A stretch of 9,564 bases of DNA from an uncultured Anaerolineales bacterium. Its GTDB lineage: Bacteria; Chloroflexota; Anaerolineae; Anaerolineales; Villigracilaceae. Location of the stretch: assembly GCA_937928015.1 (NCBI GenBank), contig CALFXA010000146.1, positions 1 through 9,564 on the forward strand, written 5' to 3'. Shown here piece after piece: positions 1 to 7,074 of the stretch; position 1 is the stretch's first letter; each line of letters starts with the position of its first letter. A program made the translations under genes and the position numbers. The notes beneath the pieces are model-generated. The model was given only the letters and a program-made list of their open reading frames with translations, did no database searches and was not told the origin of the DNA.

Positions 1-1
1 C

Positions 2-736
2 AGCGACCAGGCCACCGCAGACGGGGATTCGGGGGTGCACGCTCGCCGTTCGTTAATCCGCAAGGCTTATCTGTATTTGGTGCTGTTCGCCTCGGTCATC
101 GGCGGGATGATCAGCGCGGTGACGGTGGTCTTCCGCCTGATCAACGCCGCGCTGACGGGTCACGTGGAAAGCGACTTCCTCGCGTCCACGCTCAACCTGC
201 TGCAATTGCTGGCCCTGTTTGCGGTGGTGTTGATCTATCACCTGCAAACCCTGCAGCACGACGGTAAATTTGCTGCCGATACCCTGGCTGCCCAGCACGG
301 TCAGTTCGCAGTGTTGGTGATTGATCCGGGCGACGGTGACTTCGCCCAACGGGTCCGCACGGAGCTATCCAGGCGTAGCCCGCACCTGCTGGTTGCGGTG
401 GTGGCCGCAGCGGGGGAAGTCCGCAGCGACGCGGCCTATCAGGCCGTGATTCTGCCCGCCAGCCTGGCCTTCGCTCCCGATTTTCCGCTGTTGGGCTGGC
501 TGCGTCAATTTAACGGGACCCGCCTGATCGTTCCGGACAAAGGCATGGACAGCCTGTGGGCCGACAACGCAGAACAGGCGGCGGTCTTCGCGCGGCAACT
601 GTCCGAGGGACAGACCGTCCGCAGCCAGAAGCGCACGTCAGCATGGACGGTCGTCATCTATATCTTTGCGATTCTGTTCGCGATCCAATTGGCCTTCGGG
701 CTGCTCGGCCTCGGATTGTCGTTGATCTTTGGATGA
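2..736 (+). CDS. DUF5671-type membrane protein, 5' partial
   Basis: The frame is open to the left edge, so this is the C-terminal part (244 visible residues) of a longer protein. A GTG at 35 is a possible but unconvincing start, because no ribosome binding site precedes it and the frame continues upstream. Numbering from that GTG, a hydrophobic segment spans about residues 10-40 (it contains YLYLVLFASVIGGM, the style of DUF5671 repeats) and another spans 52-72. Next comes a soluble alpha/beta-looking stretch (about 90-190) with alternating beta strands such as FAVLVID and AVILPA. A final membrane helix lies at about 203-231. DUF5671 domains often occur in tandem, which would fit more copies upstream. 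Function is unknown. The DUF5671 assignment is from memory of the motif, not a search. Confidence 0.7.
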   Translation, partial: SDQATADGDSGVHARRSLIRKAYLYLVLFASVIGGMISAVTVVFRLINAALTGHVESDFLASTLNLLQLLALFAVVLIYHLQTLQHDGKFAADTLAAQHGQFAVLVIDPGDGDFAQRVRTELSRRSPHLLVAVVAAAGEVRSDAAYQAVILPASLAFAPDFPLLGWLRQFNGTRLIVPDKGMDSLWADNAEQAAVFARQLSEGQTVRSQKRTSAWTVVIYIFAILFAIQLAFGLLGLGLSLIFG

Positions 737-758
737 ACGCAAGGCAAAATAATATCTC

Positions 759-787
759 TTGCCACTTAATGATATACTTCGCATAAA
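759..787 (+). promoter_or_regulatory. Candidate dnaN promoter
   Basis: TTGCCA at 759-764 (5 of 6 matches to the -35 consensus) is followed after 17 bp by CATAAA at 782-787 (4 of 6 to the -10 consensus). It lies in the 75-bp gap before dnaN and would give a leader of about 18 bases. An alternative -10 (TATACT, 773-778) has no well-spaced -35. Predicted from sequence only. Confidence 0.45.
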
Positions 788-811
788 TTACCCCACTTCG
801 AGGTTCAGGTC

Positions 812-1945
812 ATGAAAGTAATCGTCTTACAAGAAAACCTCGCCCGCGGACTAAGCATCGTGTCGCGCGCGGTATCGCCGCGCAGCACCCTGCCCGTCCT
901 GTCGAACATCCTGATCGCCTCCGACGAGGGCCGTCTGCGCCTTTCGGCCACGAACCTCGAACTGGGCATCACGTGCTGGATCCCCGCCCGCATTGAGCAG
1001 GAGGGTTCGACCACCGTCCCCTCCCGCACACTCAGCGACCTGATCAATACCCTGCCCGCCGACCAGGTGCAGTTGACCTTCGACGCCCAGACTCAAAGCC
1101 TGCACGTGCAGGGCGGCACCTCGAACAACGACATCAAGTGCATCGACGCGCAGGAGTTCCCGCCCCTGCCTGTTCCCGATATGGACGGCGCGGTGCAGGT
1201 CAACGTGGCCGACTTCAAGGAGATGATCCAGCAGGTGACCTTTGCCGCCTCGACCGACGAGGCCCGCCCGGTGCTGATGGGCGTGCTGGTCACCGTGGAA
1301 AAGGACCAGATCACCATGGCCGCCGCTGACGGCTTCCGTCTGGCGGTCCGCAAGGCCACGCTCTCGAATGCGCTGCCGTCCCCGATCTCGGCCATCATCC
1401 CCGCCCGCGCACTGAACGAATTGGCCCGCGTGGCCGGCGACGGCGAGGAATCGATCTACATGGTCATGCCCAAGGGACGCGGCCAGGTACTCTTCCGCGT
1501 CAAGGACGTGGAAGTCGTCTCGCAGTTGATTGACGGCACCTTCCCCGATTATCACCAGATCATTCCGCGCAATTACAAGTCGCGCACGCTCGTGTCCACC
1601 AACGCCATGTTAAAGGCCTGTAAGCAGGCGGAGATCTTCGCCCGCGAAGGCTCGAATGTGGCGCGCCTCGACATCAAGCCCGCCCAAAGCGACATGCAGC
1701 CCAGCGAGGTCGAGATCTCGGCCACCTCCGAGGAGACAGGCAAGAACGAGACCATCGTCGAGGCCACCGTGGACGGTGGCGGGATGCTGATCGCCTTCAA
1801 CGTCAAGTTCCTGCGCGAGGCGCTCGAAGCCGTGAAGACGCCCAATGTGGCGATGGAGACCTCGGGTCCGAACGCGCCGGGCGTCATCCGCCCGGTCGGC
1901 AACGAGGACTACATCCAGGTCATCATGCCGATGCACCTCGGGTAA
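812..1945 (+). CDS. dnaN: DNA polymerase III beta subunit (sliding clamp)
   Basis: Encodes the ring-shaped processivity clamp that encircles DNA and tethers the replicative polymerase and repair proteins. The 377-residue length is normal for the family. The N terminus (MKVIVLQENLARGL, then AVSPRSTLPVLSNIL) and domain 1 text such as SATNLELGI are typical of DnaN, as are the segment PDYHQIIP near residue 247 and the C-terminal VIMPMHLG, where clamp-binding peptides dock in known structures. The start is supported by GAGGT at 800-804, seven bases upstream of ATG. The gene has its own candidate promoter and a strong terminator (1971-2003), so it appears to be a single-gene unit here. dnaA and recF are not visible next to it. 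Confidence 0.97.
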   Translation: MKVIVLQENLARGLSIVSRAVSPRSTLPVLSNILIASDEGRLRLSATNLELGITCWIPARIEQEGSTTVPSRTLSDLINTLPADQVQLTFDAQTQSLHVQGGTSNNDIKCIDAQEFPPLPVPDMDGAVQVNVADFKEMIQQVTFAASTDEARPVLMGVLVTVEKDQITMAAADGFRLAVRKATLSNALPSPISAIIPARALNELARVAGDGEESIYMVMPKGRGQVLFRVKDVEVVSQLIDGTFPDYHQIIPRNYKSRTLVSTNAMLKACKQAEIFAREGSNVARLDIKPAQSDMQPSEVEISATSEETGKNETIVEATVDGGGMLIAFNVKFLREALEAVKTPNVAMETSGPNAPGVIRPVGNEDYIQVIMPMHLG

Positions 1946-1970
1946 CGGAACATCGTTTGAACAATCCACG

Positions 1971-2003
1971 AAGCGGCAGGTGCCTTGCGCCCGCCGCTTT
2001 TGT
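1971..2003 (+). terminator. Intrinsic terminator of dnaN
   Basis: AAGCGGC (1971-1977) pairs with GCCGCTT (1993-1999). Inside this, GGTGC (1979-1983) pairs with GCGCC (1987-1991) around a CTT loop, with one A-C mismatch between the two helices. The stem runs into TTTTGTT. It begins 26 bp after the dnaN stop, as expected for a Rho-independent terminator. Confidence 0.8.
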
Positions 2004-2005
2004 TA

Positions 2006-2011
2006 TACAAT
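2006..2011 (+). promoter_or_regulatory. Candidate -10 element for the PEP-binding gene
   Basis: TACAAT (5 of 6 to the -10 consensus) lies 26 bp before the ATG at 2038. The best -35, TTGCGC at 1985-1990, is only 15 bp away and lies inside the dnaN terminator, so the call is tentative. No Shine-Dalgarno sequence is visible between here and the start codon. Confidence 0.3.
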
Positions 2012-2037
2012 AAGGCATCCCACCTGCGAGCCCGCCC

Positions 2038-4389
2038 ATGACCCTGCCCAGCCCGTCCTTCGACAACGTCCTCCGCATCTACCTGGCGCTCAACCAGTAT
2101 CCCATCCTAGCGGGGCGCATCCGCTCGCGCATGCGCAAGGAGATGTTTGCACGCGGAATCATCACAAAGGAGAACTTCGAGGCGGAGGCGCGCCAGAAGG
2201 CCATCGAGTCGCAGATGCGCGAGGGGCTGCACAATCCCTTCGTCGAAGAGGCGCCCGAGGTGTGGGAAAAGCGTCTCAACCGCGTGCGTGACTCGTTGTG
2301 TGATTTTTATTTTGCCTACAACCTGCCTTACTCCGATTTCGAGACCATCGTCCGCCAGACGCTGACCGAACACGGCAGCGAGGACACAGAATTCGTCTGG
2401 TTCAACCCCGAGCTGGCCCCTCAGGATGTGCTGTTCGAGCAGGCCGAGATGATCGAGGCCATGCCCGAAAACGAGCGTGAAAAATACATGGCTCGTTTGC
2501 AGGAGATCGAGGTGGTACTCATCCGCACCATGATCAGCGACCACTTGAAATACATCAAGATGGCCCGCAAATGGTTCAACGTGGACGACTTGAAGGAAAT
2601 CCGCAGGCGCAAGATCGGCGGCGGAAAAGTCGGCGGCAAGGCCGCGGGTATGCTGTTGGCCATGCGCATCCTCAAAGAGACCGCGCCCGAAGAGGTCCGC
2701 GACCATTTCCGCACACCCGTGTCCTACTACCTCGGCTCGGACGTTTTCTACAACTTCATGTCCATGAACGGGCTGATGCACTGGAACGACCAGAAGTACA
2801 AGGCTGAAGAGAAGATGCGCGCGGACTTCTCCTCGATCTGCGCCGATTTTGCCCGTGGAGAATTTCCGCCCGACATCCTTGAACGCCTGGAAGAGGTCCT
2901 GTCCGAGGCGGGACGGACCCCGCTGATCGTCCGCTCCTCCAGCCTGCTGGAGGACAATTTCGGCACCTCCTTTGCGGGAAAATACGAAAGCGTGTTTTGT
3001 CCCAACCAGGGCACACCCGAGGAAAACCTCAAGGCGCTGACCGACGCCATCACGCGCGTTTACTCCAGCGCACTGCATCCCGACGCGCTGCTATACCGTC
3101 ACCACAAGGGGCTGGCCGAATACGACGAGCGCATCGCCATTCTGATCCAATTCGTGGAAGGGGAACGGCACGGCCGCTACTTCATGCCGCATGCGGCAGG
3201 CGTGGCTTTCAGCCGCAACCTCTATCGCTGGTCGCCGCAGATCAAGCAGGAGGACGGCTTCCTGCGCCTGGTCTGGGGCCTGGGCACCCGCGCCGTCGAC
3301 CTGGTAGCAGATGACTATCCGCGTCTGGTGGCGCTCAGCCATCCGCGCTTGTACCCATCCTCCGACCCGCGCTATATCCAGCACTACTCCCAACAACTGG
3401 TGGACGTGATCGACCTGGAGACCAATCAGTTCCGCAGCCTGCCCATCAAGGATGTGATCTCCTCGAACTATGCACCGATGCGCTACATCATGCAGGTGGA
3501 ACAGGACGGCTACCTGGCCCCCATCCTCACCAACCAGGTCGCACCCGAAAAACTGGTCGTCACCTTCGATGGCCTGATGGCGCGCACCCCATTCCCTGTA
3601 CGCATCCGTGAGGCATTGCACCTGCTTGAAACCCACTACCAGGCCCCCGTGGATACCGAGTTCACCGTCGAACTACTCCACACCCACACGCAATACCCCG
3701 AAGTGCGCATCACCATGCTGCAATGCCGCCCGCAGAGTCACATCCAGGACGCGGATGAAGCGGCCCTGCCGCGCGACCTCGCTCCCGAGGATGTCATCTT
3801 CCTGACCCAACGCATGGTCCCGCAGGGTTCGGTCCGCAATATCCGCTACGTCATGTTCGTCACCTCCGAAGGATACTTCAGCCTGTCCACTCAGGACGAG
3901 CGCACCAAACTGGAGCGCACTATCAGCGAACTCAACCAGGCCCTTGAGGGCGAGACATTCATCGCTGTCGGCCCGGGCCGCTGGGGAACATCCACCCCCG
4001 ACTTGGGCGTACATGTGGCCTACGGAGACATCTTCAACGCCCGCGCGCTGGTCGAGCTCTCGGGCGCGGACATCGGCGCCTCGCCGGAGCCATCCTTCGG
4101 CACGCACTTCTTCCAGGACCTGATGGAAGCGCATATCTTCCCGCTGGCGGTTTTTCTCGACGACATAGGTGCGGTCTTCAACCGCGATTTTTTCTACAAG
4201 ACCCCAAACCGCATCTCGAAATTCATCAAGGCCGACAAGCGCCTGCTGAAGACCCTGCGCCTGATCGCCGTCGAGGACTTCCGAGCGGAACACCACCTCG
4301 ACCTGGTCATGGACGGGCATCAGAGCCGCGCCGCCGCCTACTTCGTCCGCGATACGCCCCCCGCTACTGAGTCAGACGAAACACAATAA
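2038..4389 (+). CDS. PEP/pyruvate-binding (PPDK N-domain) protein
   Basis: This 783-residue protein contains the ATP-grasp nucleotide-binding module of phosphoenolpyruvate synthase and pyruvate phosphate dikinase. The order is: a helical N-terminal region (1-180) of unknown role; KIGGGKVGGKAAGM (192-205), the lysine/glycine-rich entry motif; VRSSSLLED (298-306) followed by FAGKYES (312-318), matching the RSS..ED...FAG signature; and LQCRPQSH (561-568), comparable to the LQARP end of the domain. A C-terminal region follows with GPGRWGTS (645-652) and GTHFFQDL (688-695), motifs seen in a group of PPS-like proteins of unknown function. I cannot find the swivelling phosphohistidine domain (GG..SH) or the PEP-utilising TIM barrel, so ordinary PPS activity is unlikely. 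It may be a kinase-like or dikinase-related enzyme of unknown substrate. It starts 92 bp after dnaN, beyond the dnaN terminator, and has no visible Shine-Dalgarno sequence. Its 3' end overlaps the convergent gene. Confidence 0.85.
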   Translation: MTLPSPSFDNVLRIYLALNQYPILAGRIRSRMRKEMFARGIITKENFEAEARQKAIESQMREGLHNPFVEEAPEVWEKRLNRVRDSLCDFYFAYNLPYSDFETIVRQTLTEHGSEDTEFVWFNPELAPQDVLFEQAEMIEAMPENEREKYMARLQEIEVVLIRTMISDHLKYIKMARKWFNVDDLKEIRRRKIGGGKVGGKAAGMLLAMRILKETAPEEVRDHFRTPVSYYLGSDVFYNFMSMNGLMHWNDQKYKAEEKMRADFSSICADFARGEFPPDILERLEEVLSEAGRTPLIVRSSSLLEDNFGTSFAGKYESVFCPNQGTPEENLKALTDAITRVYSSALHPDALLYRHHKGLAEYDERIAILIQFVEGERHGRYFMPHAAGVAFSRNLYRWSPQIKQEDGFLRLVWGLGTRAVDLVADDYPRLVALSHPRLYPSSDPRYIQHYSQQLVDVIDLETNQFRSLPIKDVISSNYAPMRYIMQVEQDGYLAPILTNQVAPEKLVVTFDGLMARTPFPVRIREALHLLETHYQAPVDTEFTVELLHTHTQYPEVRITMLQCRPQSHIQDADEAALPRDLAPEDVIFLTQRMVPQGSVRNIRYVMFVTSEGYFSLSTQDERTKLERTISELNQALEGETFIAVGPGRWGTSTPDLGVHVAYGDIFNARALVELSGADIGASPEPSFGTHFFQDLMEAHIFPLAVFLDDIGAVFNRDFFYKTPNRISKFIKADKRLLKTLRLIAVEDFRAEHHLDLVMDGHQSRAAAYFVRDTPPATESDETQ

Positions 4390-5794
4390 ATCGACGGTTC
4401 TCGAACACCGACGTCAACGACAGCCCGCAGCCCTGAATCTGATTCTCGGGGATCTGCAGGCTGTCGTCCGCTTTTTTGCTCAACACCAGGTAGTCGCCCA
4501 GCGGCAGGCGCGCACACTCCGTGCTCAGGAACGAGTCGCGCTCACCCAACAGGCGCATTGCCCTCGGGCGGAAGAAAATCACCACGCTGTCAGGCGGCGT
4601 CCCCTCACGGATGAACGCAAACATCTCCTGGCTATAGGGATCGAATGGGCCGTTGATGTCGCGCCCGTTTCGCAGGTTGGACATACCGATCTGAGCAGAT
4701 GCCGTCAACGAGAGGAGGATCAACAACCCCACGGACCCGAAGCCTGCCCACCGCGCCGCAGACATCCCCCGCACTGGAAACCGCTCCGCCGCAGCCTTCC
4801 ACCCTTCAGCCGCGACCAGCGCGCCAATCGGCACCAACGGATAAAGAAATCTCAGTCCCTGAGTCTCGGGCCAGGTGATGAACAACCCCAGGCTGACGAC
4901 GAGATAGGTCAGCAAGGGCAGGTTCCTCTTAAAATTGAAGATCACCCCAGCGAAAAACGAGAGCGCCCATAGCCAGAAGAAAACGGGACCCAGCCAAATT
5001 CCCTTGAACAGTTCCGCAGGCAGGCGCAGATAGTAGGCTGCGTTCGCCAACCAGCGTTCGACTGTGAACATGGAAAAATGGCTGAAGTAGGATTCTTGTC
5101 CACCGGGCAGAAGCAAAGCCAGCAATCCAGCCGACACCGTAAAGACGATATACGGTGCAACGATCTTGACCCAGTCCTTCCGCACCTCCGCCCAAGAATG
5201 AAACTGTTGAACCTGTGCCACGGCCAACGGAGCCAGCAGCAACAGTCCATTCGTGCGCAGGCTGAACGCGACAAAGACGACTAGTCCGATGGACCAGGTT
5301 TGTTTTACATTCTTTTCGATCAGCAAAAGGGTAAGCGTCGAAAAGAACAGGAAGGGGATATCCGAAAGAATCAGATCATGTGCCTGCAAGAGCACAGGAT
5401 TGAAAGCCAGGATGGCGGTCAGGAATAGAGACCAAGCTGAGGCAAGTCGGGTTTTGGCTAGCTGGTAGAAGACGATCAGGAAGAGTAGAAAGAAAATCGT
5501 GTTGAGGCCCTTGAGGACCAGTAACTTCATGCCAAAGACTGCCAGCACGGGCGTCAGCAGCATCGGAAATCCCCACGGGTATGCAATCGGCCCGGGCGGA
5601 TACGAGGATTGTTCGATGGTAAACGCATTGTGCGCGACAAACTCGCTTGGAGCCCCGCGCAGCAGGCTTTGCGCCTGTAGAATGTATGAAGCAAAATCAT
5701 CCCACCACAAATGTCCGCGTGTCAACATGGACAGGCTGAACAGGGCGGAAATCAACAGGATACCGATGAGGAAAAGGGCTTCGTTGCGTTTCAT
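4364..5794 (-). CDS. GT-C / ArnT-like membrane glycosyltransferase
   Basis: A 476-residue polytopic membrane protein of the dolichyl-phosphate-mannose / ArnT-like glycosyltransferase (GT39/GT83) type, which moves sugars from lipid-linked donors on the outer face of the membrane. Evidence: an N-terminal helix followed by the acidic pair in WWDDFASY (D32-D33), the usual catalytic position in this fold; PPGPIAYPWGFPML (66-79); SDIPFLF (144-150); LRTNGLLLL (179-187); about ten hydrophobic helices; QGLRFLYPLVP (312-322); and a soluble C-terminal tail of about 100 residues. The reading frame is open further, to an ATG at 5908. That extension would translate through the terminator hairpin at 5851-5884 and overlap the upstream gene, so the start at 5794 (MKRNEALF) is preferred. 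It has little or no Shine-Dalgarno sequence and may have a very short leader. Acceptor and donor are unknown. Confidence 0.8.
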   Translation of the reverse strand: MKRNEALFLIGILLISALFSLSMLTRGHLWWDDFASYILQAQSLLRGAPSEFVAHNAFTIEQSSYPPGPIAYPWGFPMLLTPVLAVFGMKLLVLKGLNTIFFLLFLIVFYQLAKTRLASAWSLFLTAILAFNPVLLQAHDLILSDIPFLFFSTLTLLLIEKNVKQTWSIGLVVFVAFSLRTNGLLLLAPLAVAQVQQFHSWAEVRKDWVKIVAPYIVFTVSAGLLALLLPGGQESYFSHFSMFTVERWLANAAYYLRLPAELFKGIWLGPVFFWLWALSFFAGVIFNFKRNLPLLTYLVVSLGLFITWPETQGLRFLYPLVPIGALVAAEGWKAAAERFPVRGMSAARWAGFGSVGLLILLSLTASAQIGMSNLRNGRDINGPFDPYSQEMFAFIREGTPPDSVVIFFRPRAMRLLGERDSFLSTECARLPLGDYLVLSKKADDSLQIPENQIQGCGLSLTSVFENRRFIVFRLTQ

Positions 5795-5822
5795 GCATTG
5801 GAATTTTACTCTCGAATCAATA

Positions 5823-5836
5823 AGAACAAGTGTTCT
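5823..5836. promoter_or_regulatory. Inverted repeat, LexA-like box
   Basis: AGAACA and TGTTCT are separated by AG, giving a perfect 6+2+6 palindrome that contains GAAC-N4-GTTC. That is the general form of LexA boxes in Firmicutes and Actinobacteria. It lies 29 bp upstream of the glycosyltransferase start and overlaps a weak leftward promoter candidate (TTGTTC 5829-5824, TAAAAT 5808-5803, spacer 15). Which protein binds it, if any, is unknown. Confidence 0.3.
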
Positions 5837-5850
5837 ATATAATTCTGACA

Positions 5851-5884
5851 TAAAAAGAAGAGACGCATAACACGTCTCTTCTTT
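5851..5884 (-). terminator. Intrinsic terminator of the leftward operon
   Basis: A perfect 12-bp inverted repeat (5854-5865 with 5873-5884) with a 7-base loop. Read leftward, the stem ends in a run of five T (5856-5852). It begins 20 bp beyond the stop codon of the YhfC-like gene and is placed to end that transcript before the glycosyltransferase gene. Confidence 0.75.
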
Positions 5885-5904
5885 AAGTTTCTCGAAAAAC
5901 GAAG

Positions 5905-6708
5905 TCATGCAGATGCTGGTTCGGTCAAAGCCGCTTCGGGTTGAGGGAACTTAGTCCGCAAATAAAACATGAGTCCCAGGCTGGCTAAAGCCATCACCCC
6001 GACCACCGCCTCCAGGCCAATCGTGCTGATCTTCTGAACGAGGAAAACAGCAACGGCGTCCACGATGGCGTGCCAAAGCAAGGCGGTCCAGAACCAGAGA
6101 GGCTTCTTTGCTACGATGCTGTACAACACCATCACGGACAGTGATAGATGCAGACATACTGCGAAGACACGCTCGACCAATCCCATGAAGGCCATATAGA
6201 CCGGCGCGGACCAGAAGGCGGTCACCTGTTGTTTCATCAAAGCCGCCTGGTCGGGCTGCATACCCGGGATGGTGGCGGGGTCCACATTCTTATATACGAT
6301 CATGGACACAACCGTCACAGCCACCAACGCGCCCGTGATGACCGCCTCGACACCGCCATGTCCCACGCCGACCACAACGCCCTCGTTCCAGGTCGAGGCT
6401 TTCTTAAGAACGAACTTATAGAGGATGAAACGCGCGGTTTCCTCGAATATCCCTGCCAGTAAGCCCAACACCACTGCATTGAAAATCAAGGCCCAGGCTT
6501 CTGGGATGGCGGGCAGGATTCCATTTTGGAAAGCGGCAGTCATGCCAAACACAAGCGGGATGTGCAACACCTGCGAAGCGATGAAGGTCAACGCGCCGGC
6601 AAAGACAAGTTTCCAGGAAAGTTTGAATCTGCGCGTCAGGATGAAGGCTAACAGAATGGGCAGAAGGATCATGCCCGAAAAACTGAGAACGTACGCGATG
6701 GTAAGCAT
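5905..6708 (-). CDS. YhfC-like glutamic-type intramembrane protease
   Basis: A 267-residue polytopic membrane protein resembling the YhfC (DUF2324) family, related to the CPBP/Abi and PrsW-like membrane proteases. The key text is IFEETARFILYK (87-98) with the E89-E90-x2-R93 pattern, then GHGGVE (116-121), then ERVFAV (179-184) with H187, then WHAIVDA (212-218). These acidic and histidine residues sit in or beside predicted helices, as expected for a glutamate-based membrane hydrolase. About eight hydrophobic segments are visible. AAGGA at 6719-6715, six bases before ATG, sets the start. It is the last gene of the leftward cluster, 45 bp after the DUF4177 gene and just before a terminator. Substrate is unknown. 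Relatives in the wider superfamily include bacteriocin-immunity proteins, so a role in envelope self-protection is possible but inferred. Confidence 0.82.
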   Translation of the reverse strand: MLTIAYVLSFSGMILLPILLAFILTRRFKLSWKLVFAGALTFIASQVLHIPLVFGMTAAFQNGILPAIPEAWALIFNAVVLGLLAGIFEETARFILYKFVLKKASTWNEGVVVGVGHGGVEAVITGALVAVTVVSMIVYKNVDPATIPGMQPDQAALMKQQVTAFWSAPVYMAFMGLVERVFAVCLHLSLSVMVLYSIVAKKPLWFWTALLWHAIVDAVAVFLVQKISTIGLEAVVGVMALASLGLMFYLRTKFPQPEAALTEPASA

Positions 6709-6727
6709 TGTGATTCCTTGAATGGAT

Positions 6728-6748
6728 CTCGTTCCAACGTGGAACGAG
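6728..6748. repeat. 9-bp-arm palindrome between DUF4177 and yhfC genes
   Basis: CTCGTTCCA (6728-6736) and TGGAACGAG (6740-6748) form perfect arms around ACG. It sits between the DUF4177 stop codon and the YhfC-like ribosome binding site. No T run follows on either strand, so it is not a standard terminator. It could be an intercistronic RNA hairpin or a protein-binding site. It resembles parS with one extra base and a symmetric substitution. Confidence 0.6.
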
Positions 6749-6753
6749 TCGTT

Positions 6754-6981
6754 TTAATTGTATTGCGGCATGGTGCGCGCCCGCCGCGCGCGTTCAGTCA
6801 GCGGGCGTTTGGCGATGACATTGACCTTGTTGGCGTTTTCGAGGATGTGGGTGGACACAACCTCCCAACCCTCCTCGCCCCATTGGTTGAGCAGATTTTG
6901 AAGCACATCTGCCTTCACGCCCGACCAGAAGGTTCCCACGGTTTCGACGCGATACTCCCATTTTGGCATTTCGTCTGACAT
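6754..6981 (-). CDS. DUF4177 family small protein
   Basis: A 75-residue soluble protein matching the DUF4177 pattern: KWEYRVETVG (7-16) begins the first strand, LLNQWGEEGWEVVS (30-43) follows, then a basic tail. The family is a compact alpha/beta fold of unknown function that often accompanies membrane or regulatory genes. A strong AAAGGAGA just upstream (6993-6986) supports the ATG at 6981; the internal ATG at codon 5 is less well spaced. It lies 93 bp after the sdpI-like gene on the same strand, and no convincing promoter is visible in that gap, which contains a parS site. It was probably cotranscribed with its neighbours. Confidence 0.8.
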   Translation of the reverse strand: MSDEMPKWEYRVETVGTFWSGVKADVLQNLLNQWGEEGWEVVSTHILENANKVNVIAKRPLTERARRARTMPQYN

Positions 6982-7056
6982 TTTGTCTCCTTTATTGTCC
7001 GCTAAAGTCGAGAGTTACTTTTAACCTGCGCCAACTGAGCGGCCTGTTTTTTTAGG

Positions 7057-7070
7057 GTTTCACGTGAAAC
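7057..7070. other. parS: parS site 1 (ParB/Spo0J binding palindrome)
   Basis: GTTTCACGTGAAAC is a perfect 14-bp palindrome identical to the core of the widespread chromosomal parS site (TGTTTCACGTGAAACA), flanked here by G on both sides. ParB loads at parS, spreads, and recruits SMC/condensin to segregate origins. It lies four bases beyond the stop codon of the sdpI-like gene. An exact match to a given 14-mer is very unlikely by chance in a window this size, and a second copy is present. Confidence 0.9.
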
Positions 7071-7074
7071 GGAA

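Noticed and set aside
741..764. GGCAA...TTGCC repeat after the first gene, considered as a terminator
   Set aside because: Only five base pairs with a long AT-rich loop and no T run.
1099..1112. CCTGCACGTGCAGG palindrome in dnaN, containing CACGTG as in parS
   Set aside because: The flanks do not match parS (GTTT...AAAC is needed) and the sequence is constrained by coding.
851..1555. Long leftward reading frame opposite dnaN
   Set aside because: It is antisense to a certain gene, has low-complexity His/Gly/Asp-rich content typical of GC-rich shadow frames, and no ribosome binding site.
2000..2010. TTGT-TAT-ACAA palindrome before the PEP-binding gene
   Set aside because: Arms of four bases in AT-rich promoter sequence are expected by chance; it overlaps the terminator tail and -10 element.
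2107..3078. 323-codon leftward frame opposite the PEP-binding gene
   Set aside because: Shadow of the real gene's codon structure; no recognisable motifs and no ribosome binding site.
7046..7053. T run on the rightward strand that looks like a terminator tail
   Set aside because: No stable stem precedes it and no rightward gene ends there.
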